Position numbers and translations under genes: made by a program. A DNA stretch of 64,000 nt, taken from NCBI RefSeq assembly GCF_033807575.1, contig NC_084720.1:19413570-19477569 (forward strand), written 5' to 3'. Below are positions 1 through 12,400 of the stretch, piece by piece. Under the pieces are notes generated by a model. It searched no databases, had not been told where the DNA came from, and saw only the letters and a program-made list of their open reading frames with translations. The stretch is from Cydia pomonella (taxonomy: Eukaryota; Arthropoda; Insecta; Lepidoptera; Tortricidae). The number at the start of each line of letters is the position of its first letter. Position 1 is the stretch's first letter.

Positions 1-59
1 AACCTACACCAAACAGTTCGCTAAGTTTGATTAGGATATTTACTCATTCAAAAAAGGGC

Positions 60-110
60 GGCTTTCAAATTGGGAAGGTATCGAGTTCGAACCCCAGCCA
101 ATTCTGTATA
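60..110 (+). repeat. tRNA-like B-box remnant, possible SINE fragment
   Basis: The block contains gagttcgaaccccag, which matches an RNA polymerase III B box, but I see no paired acceptor stem or convincing A box. It sits in the intron downstream of exon I. Confidence 0.3.
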
Positions 111-185
111 ACGATTCTCAGAATGCTGAAGCCGGACAACGCTAAGATGAGAAAGGATTTTCCTTGCCCATTTATAGAGCCTTTG

Positions 186-225
186 TAATAATAATAAATC
201 ATTTATTCCAGACAAGGTTTACATT
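186..225 (-). mobile_element. LINE 3-prime terminus with TTATTATTATT tail
   Basis: Read on the minus strand it ends GGAATAAATGATTTATTATT, a non-LTR retrotransposon terminus. The same motif recurs at 56849-56885. Only the terminus is recognisable. Confidence 0.5.
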
Positions 226-260
226 TTTTTCCATGGCCACTTTCTTTCTGTTGTACCTTT

Positions 261-334
261 GGCCCATACTTCCAGCATGGCTTTGGGATAGTTGTATGGC
301 ACATACCTCCAGCATGGCTTTGTGGTAGTTGTCT
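261..334 (-). repeat. 37-bp tandem duplication covering the exon I splice donor
   Basis: Positions 261-295 and 298-332 match at 31 of 35 bases. In gene orientation each copy runs from ACAACTA through GCCATGCTGGA to a GTATG donor-like site (GAGGTATGT in the proximal copy, GAAGTATGG in the distal copy). Using the distal donor would add 37 nt and shift frame, so the proximal one is taken as authentic. Confidence 0.85.
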
Positions 335-422
335 TGGCTCAGCTTCTGGCTCGCCGCGTACAGCTCGCGCCCGAAGGCGAGCATCCTCTCCACGGAGGCG
401 CGGTTCCCGCAACCCTCTGCGT
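307..422 (-). CDS. RanBPM: RanBPM exon I: start of CRA domain
   Basis: The 116-nt exon encodes DAEGCGNRASVERMLAFGRE, then LYAASQKLSQDNYHKAMLE. ERMLAFGREL matches the family ERMIHFGREL at the start of the CRA (CT11-RanBPM) domain, and the exon ends at ML(E), where the vertebrate protein continues with the DAFSLLAYSDPW segment (not in the window). The acceptor is GTGCAG (above 422); a second CAG six bases inside could also be used in frame. The donor is GAG/GTATGT at 306-301. The final 28 exon bases plus the donor are duplicated 37 bp downstream, giving a second donor-like site that would shift the frame. Confidence 0.94.
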
Positions 423-3400
423 CTGCACACGACATTATATTACAACAATGTCGAAAACATGTGGACAATGATAGAACGGAGAAAGAAGCAGTTTATATAT
501 TATATCCTTGAATTAGTAAATTGCCATGGATAAAAACAATTATTTCATTTAGATCAAAGGTCAAGTTTTTTAAGTTTTACGAATTGGCCTTGCTTGAATA
601 GTTATAATTAAGACGATGTTCCTATAACAATTTAGTGGTTAAAAACTGTGTGCTTCTCCGGTTTTCATAGAAAAGTATGGCCTCAAAATATTAAGTTGAG
701 ACGAAAGTGCAATGAGTTCGTGAATTAATGGAGATTAAAAAATTGTCTTTAGAAGGTCAATCGTTTCGAAAGTATAAGTGAGTTAATGTAAGCATTTTGT
801 AAGCCTAAATAAATACTTGAGCGTCTAAAGACCACTAAAGTCTGGATAGTTGGCAAAACTATATTCTGATCTGAATGCATATAAGCTTGGTATCTTCCTT
901 ACCTAAAGGGTTTTTTTGCCCATAGATATTTGTACATTATATGGTCACATTGGTCTGACTTCACTTGACAAGACTTGACAACACACATAGTCTCGAAATG
1001 AATTGCATATTCAGAGATGTAACTATTTTAACATTTATCACAAACGGTGCAAGGTTGGAGTTTATTGAGAATAGAACACCGGTTTAACCCAGTAGTCGGT
1101 ATTAGGGTTCCTGGGTAAAATGTCACTGGTTGGCAAGTGTTATAACCAAGTTAGTAATTCATACTTGGACATTTTTACTAAAGAATCATACAAATCCCAG
1201 GCTAGTGTTACAAACGTCCATTATATCCAATGCCACAAAAATCTAATGCAACTTTAAGAAACAGCAATCCTCAATATGACGTTCACTCGAATCAAACATT
1301 CATTAATTTTATCGGACGTTTAAAGTCTAAGACGAATTCGTGCTTCGAATTAGATAGTTAATATTGATGTCCCTTACGGCTCTGTACATTATGCGGACCA
1401 CAAAAAATATCACGCGGTACCCATCTTTTCAGCTGTCAGTATCGGATAGCAGTAGCCCTCAGCGTGCTTCTTAAATTTTAAGCACATATCTTGTACAAAT
1501 AATGATACTTAATTATATTTAATGCCACCAAAAACTGTTGTCACTTTCGCAACGTAACAAACTTATTATGGCACTAGCTCTAATAGACACTTGTGAAACT
1601 GTGCAAGAAAACCAGTGGATTGAAGGGTCGCCCGCCACACCCATGCACTCGAACCCCGAGACCAATAACATGACGATACTGTAGGAGTCATACATACGAT
1701 ACTATACGTAGATAGATATAAAGCATATCGGCATGCGAGACGTACCTTGTTGCATGCTCATATCGTTGTTAGTTTAGTCGACCATAAATAAGAATACCAG
1801 TAATAATTCATCCATTAACTTCAAGACTTTGAAGTCATTCTGATATTAATATTTCTTTACACTTGTGATCATAAATGTGGCTTCCATCAGAGAAGGGTCC
1901 TTATGCTTCAAGTGCAATAAGAACCTTTTTATCAGAATTTCTGTTAGAATTATAGATAAAATGGATCTTATGCACTTGAAGTATAAGGACTCTTCTGTGA
2001 TGGAAAGCCGCAAATTGTAAAATTTCAAAAGGAAAAAAGCACACGCTTTGCTTTACCAATGTCAATATAATTATTTTATTAAACTTGGCAATAATCATTA
2101 AACATACGTTGCTTTCAGTGAGTAAGAACGAAGAATTAATTAATGTTCTATTACATATAACACAATTGTAGTCCAGTTAGACAGATGAATTCATACGGTC
2201 TTGATACCGACTTCATTTTAATTGAAAACAGGAAACCATAATAATTGTATACTCTTTAAAATAGATATTTGTTTTATTCTAATAGGTCAACACCATGCAA
2301 AAATAAGTCCCAACTGACACAGCTACACTACAAAAACATACTTCAAGCAAATAAGTTTTGTTTTTCAAAAATAAAACTTAACTAAAGTACTTACTGTTTC
2401 CAAGCTAAGAATATTTTATGGTTTACGATGGACGTAAAGAAGGAGTTAAATAAGGAATACAAAAGATAGTAAAAGAGAGGAGTTAGGATTTACTAATAAG
2501 AAGTTAAAGAAAATATGGAATTTAATATTGTAACCGAAGAAGTAAACAAAATTTTAACACATTGCTCCAACAAAAAAATCTTATTGAATGTAGCTTGGTT
2601 AATAAAAAAGCAAAACAAATACAATTACAAAAAAATATTGGTAAAGTTGAAAAAAACAAGTCATTTCCGTTAATTAGTAAAGCCGAAGAAACACAATAAA
2701 AATCATATATTGAAGAGAATTGGTATACATACTTTAAGGGGATTATCATTCCGGGAGGAAAGAGGTAAAAATGATAAAGACGAACCTTTTCAATTCCTCA
2801 ACTTACAATCATAAATTGACCAATAGTAGCAATAAGCTTTACGAATGGTCAGACACCTGTGACAGTATATTACAAGTCAAAAATTAATGACATATAAGTC
2901 AAGGAATGGCCGACGTCCATGAGAATGATGAGATTGAAGCGAGCCCACCAACACACCGAACCGCTGTCTCGTGACGAACGCAGTCACGTGATCATGTTGA
3001 GCGTCATAAATGCACATGTAAAATTCTTCACTATGTGTATGCGACTGTTCGTCAAGTTTACCACGATAACCGTAAGTTTTTCTATCTATTTTGAATTCTG
3101 AAATCCCTTATCTACTCGAAGGTTAGCTGGAAGAGATCCCTTATAAAGTGATTACTACTACTAAAACCAAAATCGAGAGTATGTTATTATCGATCCTCAT
3201 AACACCCAACAGTTTATTTTTTTACCCACCCAAACCCAAATTAAGCAAAGCTTATATTATGGGTCCTAGACAAAGATACATATATAGATAAATACATAAG
3301 TACTTATATACATAGAAAACACCAATGACTCAGGAACAAGTATCTGTGTTCATCAGAACAAAAATGCCCTTACTGGAATTCGAATCCGGTCTCATCGGCT

Positions 3401-6400
3401 TCATAGGCAGGGTCATTACCCACTAAGCCAGACCGGTCGTCAATTACATATAATATAACATTAGAGGATTCGTCACAAATATTCGACGGTTTTTCCAAGC
3501 ATTCGACATTTAGTTATATGTGACGCTGTCTCTCGACGATATTTCCTAATATTCGACAAGAAGCCCAAAATATTCGAGTATATCTTCCGGTATTCGACAA
3601 TTAGTCACAAATATTCGACAACTGGTCACAAATATTCGGCGATATCTCACAATATTCGACATTTAGTCACAAATATTCGACAACTGGTCACAAATATTCG
3701 GCGATATCTCACAATATTCGACATTTAGTCACAAATATTCGACGATATCTCACAATATTCGACATTTAGTCACAAATATTCGACAACCAGTCGCACCATT
3801 CTACGGTCGGTCCCAACATACGACGCCTGATCACATGAGAGCGTTCGTCCGTAGTGTTCTAGGATACCAACCCTTGTGGAAGTCCGGCATGAGCTGGTGC
3901 ACGCTGGCCGTGACGCCGGGCATGCCCTTCACCGGCTCCGCACCTACAACCACGCGCCCGCTCACCGTCACCCGCGGCTAGCGGCTCCGGCCGGCCCTCG
4001 CCGCACGGCAACCCGGCGCTACACTTACTAAATAGCGAGTAGCTAGCAAACACGGCATAAACGGTGGCCGATGCCACTGGAGATGGCGCTATGGTAAATT
4101 ACCTACAGATAATTCAGGGAGAATTTACGGTATAATTTATAATGGCTAATATCCCATTTCTGACAGACGACCCCCAGCACGACACACAACCCCTTCCAAG
4201 TGGGAACTTACAATTTAAAAAATATATTCTTCAGACGTTGTAGCTACATTATTAAAGGTTATTTTTTTATATTCGACCTCAAAGAAAGTAAAATTAGGTT
4301 GAAGGTATATTTAACAATTCCGACGCGGACGAATCCGACCGAGGTTAGTAGTATTACAGTATTCAGACACGGTTTTTTAGCAAATGTTCATAAATTAGAT
4401 CAGGATACAAAAAGTTTTATTTCAGGAGAATTTCTAAAACAGTTTTATTTCCCAAGTTTAGTAGCTTAACAAATTCCTAATCATTTGTCGGAATATTAAA
4501 GATATAATTATAACGCGATCTCCAGTAATTGTTGAAGAAAATGTTGAGTAACTACTATTAATCCAAGGACTGTAAAAGGCATAAGCCACGGGTTGTCTTC
4601 TCGTGCGAGGGCTGGCATACATTTTCCTTAGACCCCACGCAATGTCACAAATTGACATTTTTACAAAATATATGTCAAATTGTCACATTAGTGGGTCAAA
4701 TCTTCGTGCTGTAGGAGTAGGAGATAAGCTCTGCGCATAGGTTTTCGATACGAAACATTCGTTTCTCAAAATATTATTTGGATTGGAACACAGTGAAGGA
4801 TTCGTTGGAATGGATTAAACAGGATTCCGTCTCCTAAGATTTAAATATTATTGGACAGGGGCTGTTGAAAAAAAATTGGTTATCAGAGAAAACTGATGCC
4901 TAGGATATAGAATATTTTAGGAAACCAACATCTTGTACCGAAACCATAGACGCAGATTTGCAAGCAAGCGATGACTCAGTAGGCGTAAATAAATAGCATG
5001 CGACTAGGTGCGATGAGATGCTCTAATGCGGTGCCACGTAGCCAGGACTTCGACTAAACCATGCTAACTCAATACTATCAGACACGACTCATCAATAGTA
5101 GAAGAGGTATAAACTATATCGAAAATTCGTGAATCGAATTCGACGTAGTAGATGTCGCTGTACATCCCATACAGACAAGGAAATTAATGTCTGTGCCACT
5201 TTGTACCTTATCACTGGGAATACATATGGAAGCTACTACGGATCGCACACTATCGTTACTGTGACAAGGTACGGTCTAGGAATTTAATTTCAGTACCATT
5301 TCCTTGTTCAAATTTACATGGACAATTTATACTATAGGACATTATTACACAAATTGACTAAGTCCCACAGTAAGCTCAATAAGGCTTGTGTTGAGGGTAC
5401 TTAGACGACGATATAATTATATAATATATAAATACTTAAATACATAGAAAACACCAATGACTCGGGAACAAATATTCATGCTCATCACACGAATAAATGC
5501 CCTTACCAGGATTTGAACCCGGGACCATCGGTTTCATAGGCAGGGTCACTAGCCACTAGACCAGACGGGTCGTGAATGATTTCATTCATAAATTCACTTT
5601 TGAACCCTACTGTACATTATGTGGTACCTGTGGCTGTCAAAAGTTTGTCATTTCAGTTACTGCAAGACAAGACCACGTGCAGCGCTATTTACTTCAGCCG
5701 TCGAACTCGGAAACACGACCTTTTCTTACACTTTATCTCCTCTACCATCAATAATTTATTTACTATAAATAAGGACTTTCGTTCAAGTCACGGTTTTTGG
5801 ATTTTTGTTTCCAATCAATTTACGCAGCGAACTGCATTTTCAGTTTAATATTTATGTTTAAAATAAAATAAATAAATCATAAGATGATATAACGTATAGA
5901 ACCATATTTTGGCATACATATTAATATTTTGGCCTTCACCAAACATGAATGCGGTTAATTGTTATTTATTTGATATCCACTTTACTGTAACGTTCAGGCA
6001 AAACACAAAGCGACTAGCAAATAATAAAATAAATAATGTCGAATGTTATTGTATGACTCTAATAAAATTATATGTATGAATGGCGTGTAGTGCAAATAAT
6101 TCATAATTGGAAATCAAATGCGGAATTACATACAAATAATAATGTACACATTAGTAATACATTGTTTATAATAAAATCATTATAATTAATATTACTAGTA
6201 TAAAATAATATCAACTTTTTATATGTAAAGTGTACTGTTTATAGATATAATAAATTTTGAAACCCTCTATATCACCCCCAATTTTGGTATTTTGGGCCGA
6301 TTAGACCAGGTCCATCCCAACATACACATACTTTATTTTAGGTATCACATATTCTTTTGTTCATGGTATTTTTTCATTTTCCATGTTAGACATACATGGC

Positions 6401-9400
6401 AATAATTATAGTCAATTCACTGTTGTAGAAAAAATGCATGTTTATCAGTGGTGTTAAACGTATTTGCGCACTGCGTAAGGTACGTTATCATGACGTAATA
6501 CGTTTTAAATCTTCTTAATTTCACACTTATAGAAGTATACTTTATCTGCTTTATATGGTAAGTAATCTAACTTCAAAATACACCTTTTTTATTCGTTTTT
6601 GAGGTCATTAACAAAGTGGAGTAGCTTAATGAAATAAAAGGTGTGCTTTGATGTTAAATATCCTAAGTAAAGAGAAAATAACAATTTATAAATGACACTA
6701 TCTGTTCCGTGAATATGTATCAACTAAACCTGGTATATAACATCGTTGTATTTTACGTTCCTTGTATATATGAGCCAAAATACTAGGCATTATTGGCAGG
6801 TTTTATGTACCCGTTCCATCGGAACAGTGTATTAACTTGGTGTTCAACATATCTGTCTCGATGGTTGTCTCAATTCGACCTAATGGTTGACCGCCAGAAG
6901 ATGTCATTTAGCATTCATTTGAATTTTTTTCTTTAGGGTTCCGTAGTCAACTGGGAATCCTTATATTGTCGCCATATCCTGTCTGTCCGTCTGTAGCTTT
7001 GTTTTGTAATCGTTAGTGCTAGAAAGCTGCAATTTAGTATGGACACATAAGTCGCTTTAATCCTCGTGCCTGGAAACTCTCGCAACGTCTAAGATTCTTC
7101 TTTTCGGATAAATCTCTCGTTAATTAGTCATCATACTTTAAATGAAGATTATAGGAAACATGATCGGTCCAGGCGTTTTTGAGTTATTGCAAAGTCTTTT
7201 CTTCATAGTATAAAGTTGTACAAGGCGCTGCGAAAGTACTTTCGTATGCTTGTAATGTATTGTATTGTACATTGTTTAACCATCTATGTTGAAGTCAATT
7301 GTCAATATTAACGCTATGATATTTTGAATGTAAAGCAAACCCTAAATGCGACAACAATTAAAGTCCGGGACTGGACATCATACTTATTAACAGTCCCCGT
7401 TTAGCGTTTTTTGACAGAATGGTAACTACGGAACCCCACACTGAGCATAGGCCGACATGGTCCTATAAAGTATAAATAAATAGTGTCGGACCAGGTGGGA
7501 CTCGCTTGGCACTCTGCAGGCCTCGGCCAGCGGGCTGCCTGGACATGTACACACACGTACCGTGCGGCGCGTCGGGCTCGGCCGCCATCTCCACGTCGCC
7601 GTCCTTCGTCGGCGTCGACCGCGACCCGCCCTCTGACACCCCTGCAATACAACATATAACATATCTACATATCCATATTTACATACCCCGCACCAACTTT
7701 GCTTCTCTGTTTGGCCCAAAGGTTGACTGGTAGAGAATGCCTTGGGGCATTAAGTCCGCCTTTTGTAACTGTATATTTTTACTATGCAATAAAGTTTAAA
7801 TAAATAAATATCTTATTAACGACCCATTTTAACAACATATTTAGTGTCGAAAAATTTCCTTTGTGACCCATGTCGGACCTCGTGACAAACAACATGAAAG
7901 TCGTTAGAAACCTCATACTATCGCCACTATGACAAAGTAGGCATTGCCTCGTTGAACTATATATACACCAAGTGTATAGAAAAACAAAATTGTCTTCCCA
8001 ACGACCAGACTTCGCACTGTATGCAGACAGGATTACCGCTCGTCCTAAACTTCCAAATATATTCTAGTCACACGTAAATATGAAGAAATCATCACATCAT
8101 AGTTCCGCCTTAGCAGTTTAATCTCTCCTTGTACGACTTTCATAAATATAAGTAAAAACATCCCCCGTCGCTACACGTGAAACAAAATGAAAATATCTCC
8201 ATCTGACTTCTACGTATTGACGTAATCTTCATTGTGTCGTATTTGTTACTAAATTCAGGACATTGTATAAAGCTCCTTAAAAAATGAGAAACTAACCATT
8301 GGTGTGCGAGATGACGGAGGTGGCGCCGCCGTTGCTGGCGCCGTTCTCCGTCGCTACAGTAATATGAGAGACTAACCATTGGTGTGCCTCGGCGCGCGGC
8401 TGGTGTGCGAGATGACGGAGGTGGCGCCGCCGTTGCTGGCGCCGTCCTCCGTCGCTACAGTAATATGAGAGACTAACCATTGGTGTGCCTCGGCGCGCGG
8501 CTGGTGTGCGAGATGACGGAGGTGGCGACGCCGTTGCTGGCGCCGTCCTCCGTCGCTACAGTAATATGAGAGACTAACCATTGGTGTGCCTCGGCGCGCG
8601 GCTGGTGTGCGAGATGACGGAGGTGGCGCCGCCGTTGCTGGCGCCGTCCTCCGTCGCTACAGTAATATGAGAGACTAACCATTGGTGTGCCTCGGCGCGC
8701 GGCTGGTGTGCGAGATGACGGAGGTGGCGCCGCCGTTGCTGGCGCCGTCCTCCGTCGCTACAGTAATATGAGAGACTAACCATTGGTGTGCCTCGGCGCG
8801 CGGCTGGTGTGCGAGATGACGGAGGTGGCGCCGCCGTTGCTGGCGCCGTTCTCCGTCGCTACAGTAATATGAGAGACTAACCATTGGTGTGCCTCGGCGC
8901 GCGGCTGGTGTGCGAGATGACGGAGGTGGCGCCGCCGTTGCTGGCGCCGTCCTCCGTCGCTACAGTAATATGAGAGACTAACCATTGGTGTGCCTCGGCG
9001 CGCGGCTGGTGTGCGAGATGACGGAGGTGGCGCCGCCGTTGCTGGCGCCGTCCTCCGTCGCTACAGTAATATGAGAGACTAACCATTGGTGTGCCTCGGC
9101 GCGCGGCTGGTGTGCGAGATGACGGAGGTGGCGCCGCCGTTGCTGGCGCCGTCCTCCGTCGCTACAGTAATATGAGAGACTAACCATTGGTGTGCCTCGG
9201 CGCGCGGCTGGTGTGCGAGATGACGGAGGTGGCGACGCCGTTGCTGGCGCCGTTCTCCGTCGCTACAGTAATATGAGAGACTAACCATTGGTGTGCCTCG
9301 GCGCGCGGCTGGTGTGCGAGATGACGGAGGTGGCGACGCCGTTGCTGGCGCCGTTCTCCGTCGCTACAGTAATATGAGAGACTAACCATTGGTGTGCCTC

Positions 9401-12400
9401 GGCGCGCGGCTGGTGTGCGAGATGACGGAGGTGGCGACGCCGTTGCTGGCGCCGTCCTCCGTCGCTACAGTAATATGAGAGACTAACCATTGGTGTGCCT
9501 CGGCGCGCGGCTGGTGTGCGAGATGACGGAGGTGGCGCCGCCGTTGCTGGCGCCGTCCTCCGTCGCTACAGTAATATGAGAGACTAACCATTGGTGTGCC
9601 TCGGCGCGCGGCTGGTGTGCGAGATGACGGAGGTGGCGCCGCCGTTGCTGGCGCCGTCCTCCGTCGCTACAGTAATATGAGAGACTAACCATTGGTGTGC
9701 CTCGGCGCGCGGCTGGTGTGCGAGATGACGGAGGTGGCGCCGCCGTTGCTGGCGCCGTTCTCCGTCGCTACAGTAATATGAGAGACTAACCATTGGTGTG
9801 CCTCGGCGCGCGGCTGGTGTGCGAGATGACGGAGGTGGCGCCGCCGTTGCTGGCGCCGTCCTCCGTCGCTACAGTAATATGAGAGACTAACCATTGGTGT
9901 GCCTCGGCGCGCGGCTGGTGTGCGAGATGACGGAGGTGGCGACGCCGTTGCTGGCGCCGTCCTCCGTCGCTACAGTAATATGAGAGACTAACCATTGGTG
10001 TGCCTCGGCGCGCGGCTGGTGTGCGAGATGACGGAGGTGGCGCCGCCGTTGCTGGCGCCGTCCTCCGTCGCTACAGTAATATGAGAGACTAACCATTGGT
10101 GTGCCTCGGCGCGCGGCTGGTGTGCGAGATGACGGAGGTGGCGCCGCCGTTGCTGGCGCCGTCCTCCGTCGCTACAGTAATATGAGAGACTAACCATTGG
10201 TGTGCCTCGGCGCGCGGCTGGTGTGCGAGATGACGGAGGTGGCGCCGCCGTTGCTGGCGCCGTCCTCCGTCGCTACAGTAATATGAGAGACTAACCATTG
10301 GTGTGCCTCGGCGCGCGGCTGGTGTGCGAGATGACGGAGGTGGCGACGCCGTTGCTGGCGCCGTTCTCCGTCGCTACAGTAATATGAGAGACTAACCATT
10401 GGTGTGCCTCGGCGCGCGGCTGGTGTGCGAGATGACGGAGGTGGCGACGCCGTTGCTGGCGCCGTTCTCCGTCGCTACAGTAATATGAGAGACTAACCAT
10501 TGGTGTGCCTCGGCGCGCGGCTGGTGTGCGAGATGACGGAGGTGGCGACGCCGTTGCTGGCGCCGTTCTCCGTCGCTACAGTAATATGAGAGACTAACCA
10601 TTGGTGTGCCTCGGCGCGCGGCTGGTGTGCGAGATGACGGAGGTGGCGCCGCCGTTGCTGGCGCCGTCCTCCGTCGCTACAGTAATATGAGAGACTAACC
10701 ATTGGTGTGCCTCGGCGCGCGGCTGGTGTGCGAGATGACGGAGGTGGCGCCGCCGTTGCTGGCGCCGTCCTCCGTCGCTACAGTAATATGAGAGACTAAC
10801 CATTGGTGTGCCTCGGCGCGCGGCTGGTGTGCGAGATGACGGAGGTGGCGCCGCCGTTGCTGGCGCCGTTCTCCGTCGCTACAGTAATATGAGAGACTAA
10901 CCATTGGTGTGCCTCGGCGCGCGGCTGGTGTGCGAGATGACGGAGGTGGCGCCGCCGTTGCTGGCGCCGTCCTCCGTCGCTACAGTAATATGAGAGACTA
11001 ACCATTGGTGTGCCTCGGCGCGCGGCTGGTGTGCGAGATGACGGAGGTGGCGACGCCGTTGCTGGCGCCGTCCTCCGTCGCTACAGTAATATGAGAGACT
11101 AACCATTGGTGTGCCTCGGCGCGCGGCTGGTGTGCGAGATGACGGAGGTGGCGCCGCCGTTGCTGGCGCCGTCCTCCGTCGCTACAGTAATATGAGAGAC
11201 TAACCATTGGTGTGCCTCGGCGCGCGGCTGGTGTGCGAGATGACGGAGGTGGCGCCGCCGTTGCTGGCGCCGTCCTCCGTCGCTACAGTAATATGAGAGA
11301 CTAACCATTGGTGTGCCTCGGCGCGCGGCTGGTGTGCGAGATGACGGAGGTGGCGCCGCCGTTGCTGGCGCCGTCCTCCGTCGCTACAGTAATATGAGAG
11401 ACTAACCATTGGTGTGCCTCGGCGCGCGGCTGGTGTGCGAGATGACGGAGGTGGCGACGCCGTTGCTGGCGCCGTTCTCCGTCGCTACAGTAATATGAGA
11501 GACTAACCATTGGTGTGCCTCGGCGCGCGGCTGGTGTGCGAGATGACGGAGGTGGCGACGCCGTTGCTGGCGCCGTTCTCCGTCGCTACAGTAATATGAG
11601 AGACTAACCATTGGTGTGCCTCGGCGCGCGGCTGGTGTGCGAGATGACGGAGGTGGCGACGCCGTTGCTGGCGCCGTTCTCCGTCGCTACAGTAATATGA
11701 GAGACTAACCATTGGTGTGCCTCGGCGCGCGGCTGGTGTGCGAGATGACGGAGGTGGCGACGCCGTTGCTGGCGCCGTTCTCCGTCGCTACAGTAATATG
11801 AGAGACTAACCATTGGTGTGCCTCGGCGCGCGGCTGGTGTGCGAGATGACGGAGGTGGCGACGCCGTTGCTGGCGCCGTTCTCCGTCGCTACAGTAATAT
11901 GAGAGACTAACCATTGGTGTGCCTCGGCGCGCGGCTGGTGTGCGAGATGACGGAGGTGGCGACGCCGTTGCTGGCGCCGTTCTCCGTCGCCGCGCCCTGC
12001 AACACCAAACACGGATATTATCTTTATTGCAGTTTAGAAACATATTCTTTTTCAAAACAGAACGTAATTGAATTTAGTTAGGCAAATTTTGAGAGGTATT
12101 ACACATGAAATTTAAAAATTCTAAGAAAATAACACACCCTACCGATCTACAAAACTTAGCATACATTTAGATGTTTTTTTTTTTTTTCTTTTTGAAATAA
12201 ACTCCCATCGCACCACGTCTGCATCATACGATCTCAGAGAAATGTCACACTTGGCGGAGCACACAATTATCATTTAACTCACAGCCTCCCCCTGCTCCGT
12301 GCCGTTGACCATCTCCACGAACTGCCGACACTGCAGCAGGAACAGCAGCTCCTTTTCCCGCTCTAAGAGACCTGGATAAAGTCTCCGAGTCAGCTCCACC

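Larger units (their letters stand above)
8284..11990 (-). repeat. 101-bp minisatellite, 37 units, derived from RanBPM exon F and its splice donor
   Basis: Counting actaacc starts gives 8291, 8371 and then every 101 bp to 11906: 37 units. In gene orientation each unit is 78 bp of exon F (from CGACGGAG to CACACCAATG) plus 23 bp of intron (GTTAGT to CTGTAG). Units are almost identical. Only two sites vary in full units: a c/t that changes Asp/Asn and a c/a that changes Gly/Val in the exon frame. The terminal unit (8284-8363) lacks 21 bp between two CACACC motifs. Because 101 is 2 mod 3, the frame shifts each unit and gives a ladder of meaningless 69-codon open frames. Confidence 0.97.

Noticed and set aside
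3859..4077. 72-codon minus frame including Cys-rich RARGCRCGAG
   Set aside because: It is a wrong-phase reading of the exon H block. Its phase does not match exons G and I.
8284..11990. CRISPR-like array
   Set aside because: Units are contiguous, with no unique spacers, in a eukaryotic gene.
8292..12055. Ladder of 69-codon minus-strand open frames repeated every 101 bp
   Set aside because: They arise because the 101-bp period shifts the frame each unit. Each frame covers two units and stops at GGT TAG after the splice donor. They are not genes; only the exon F frame is supported.
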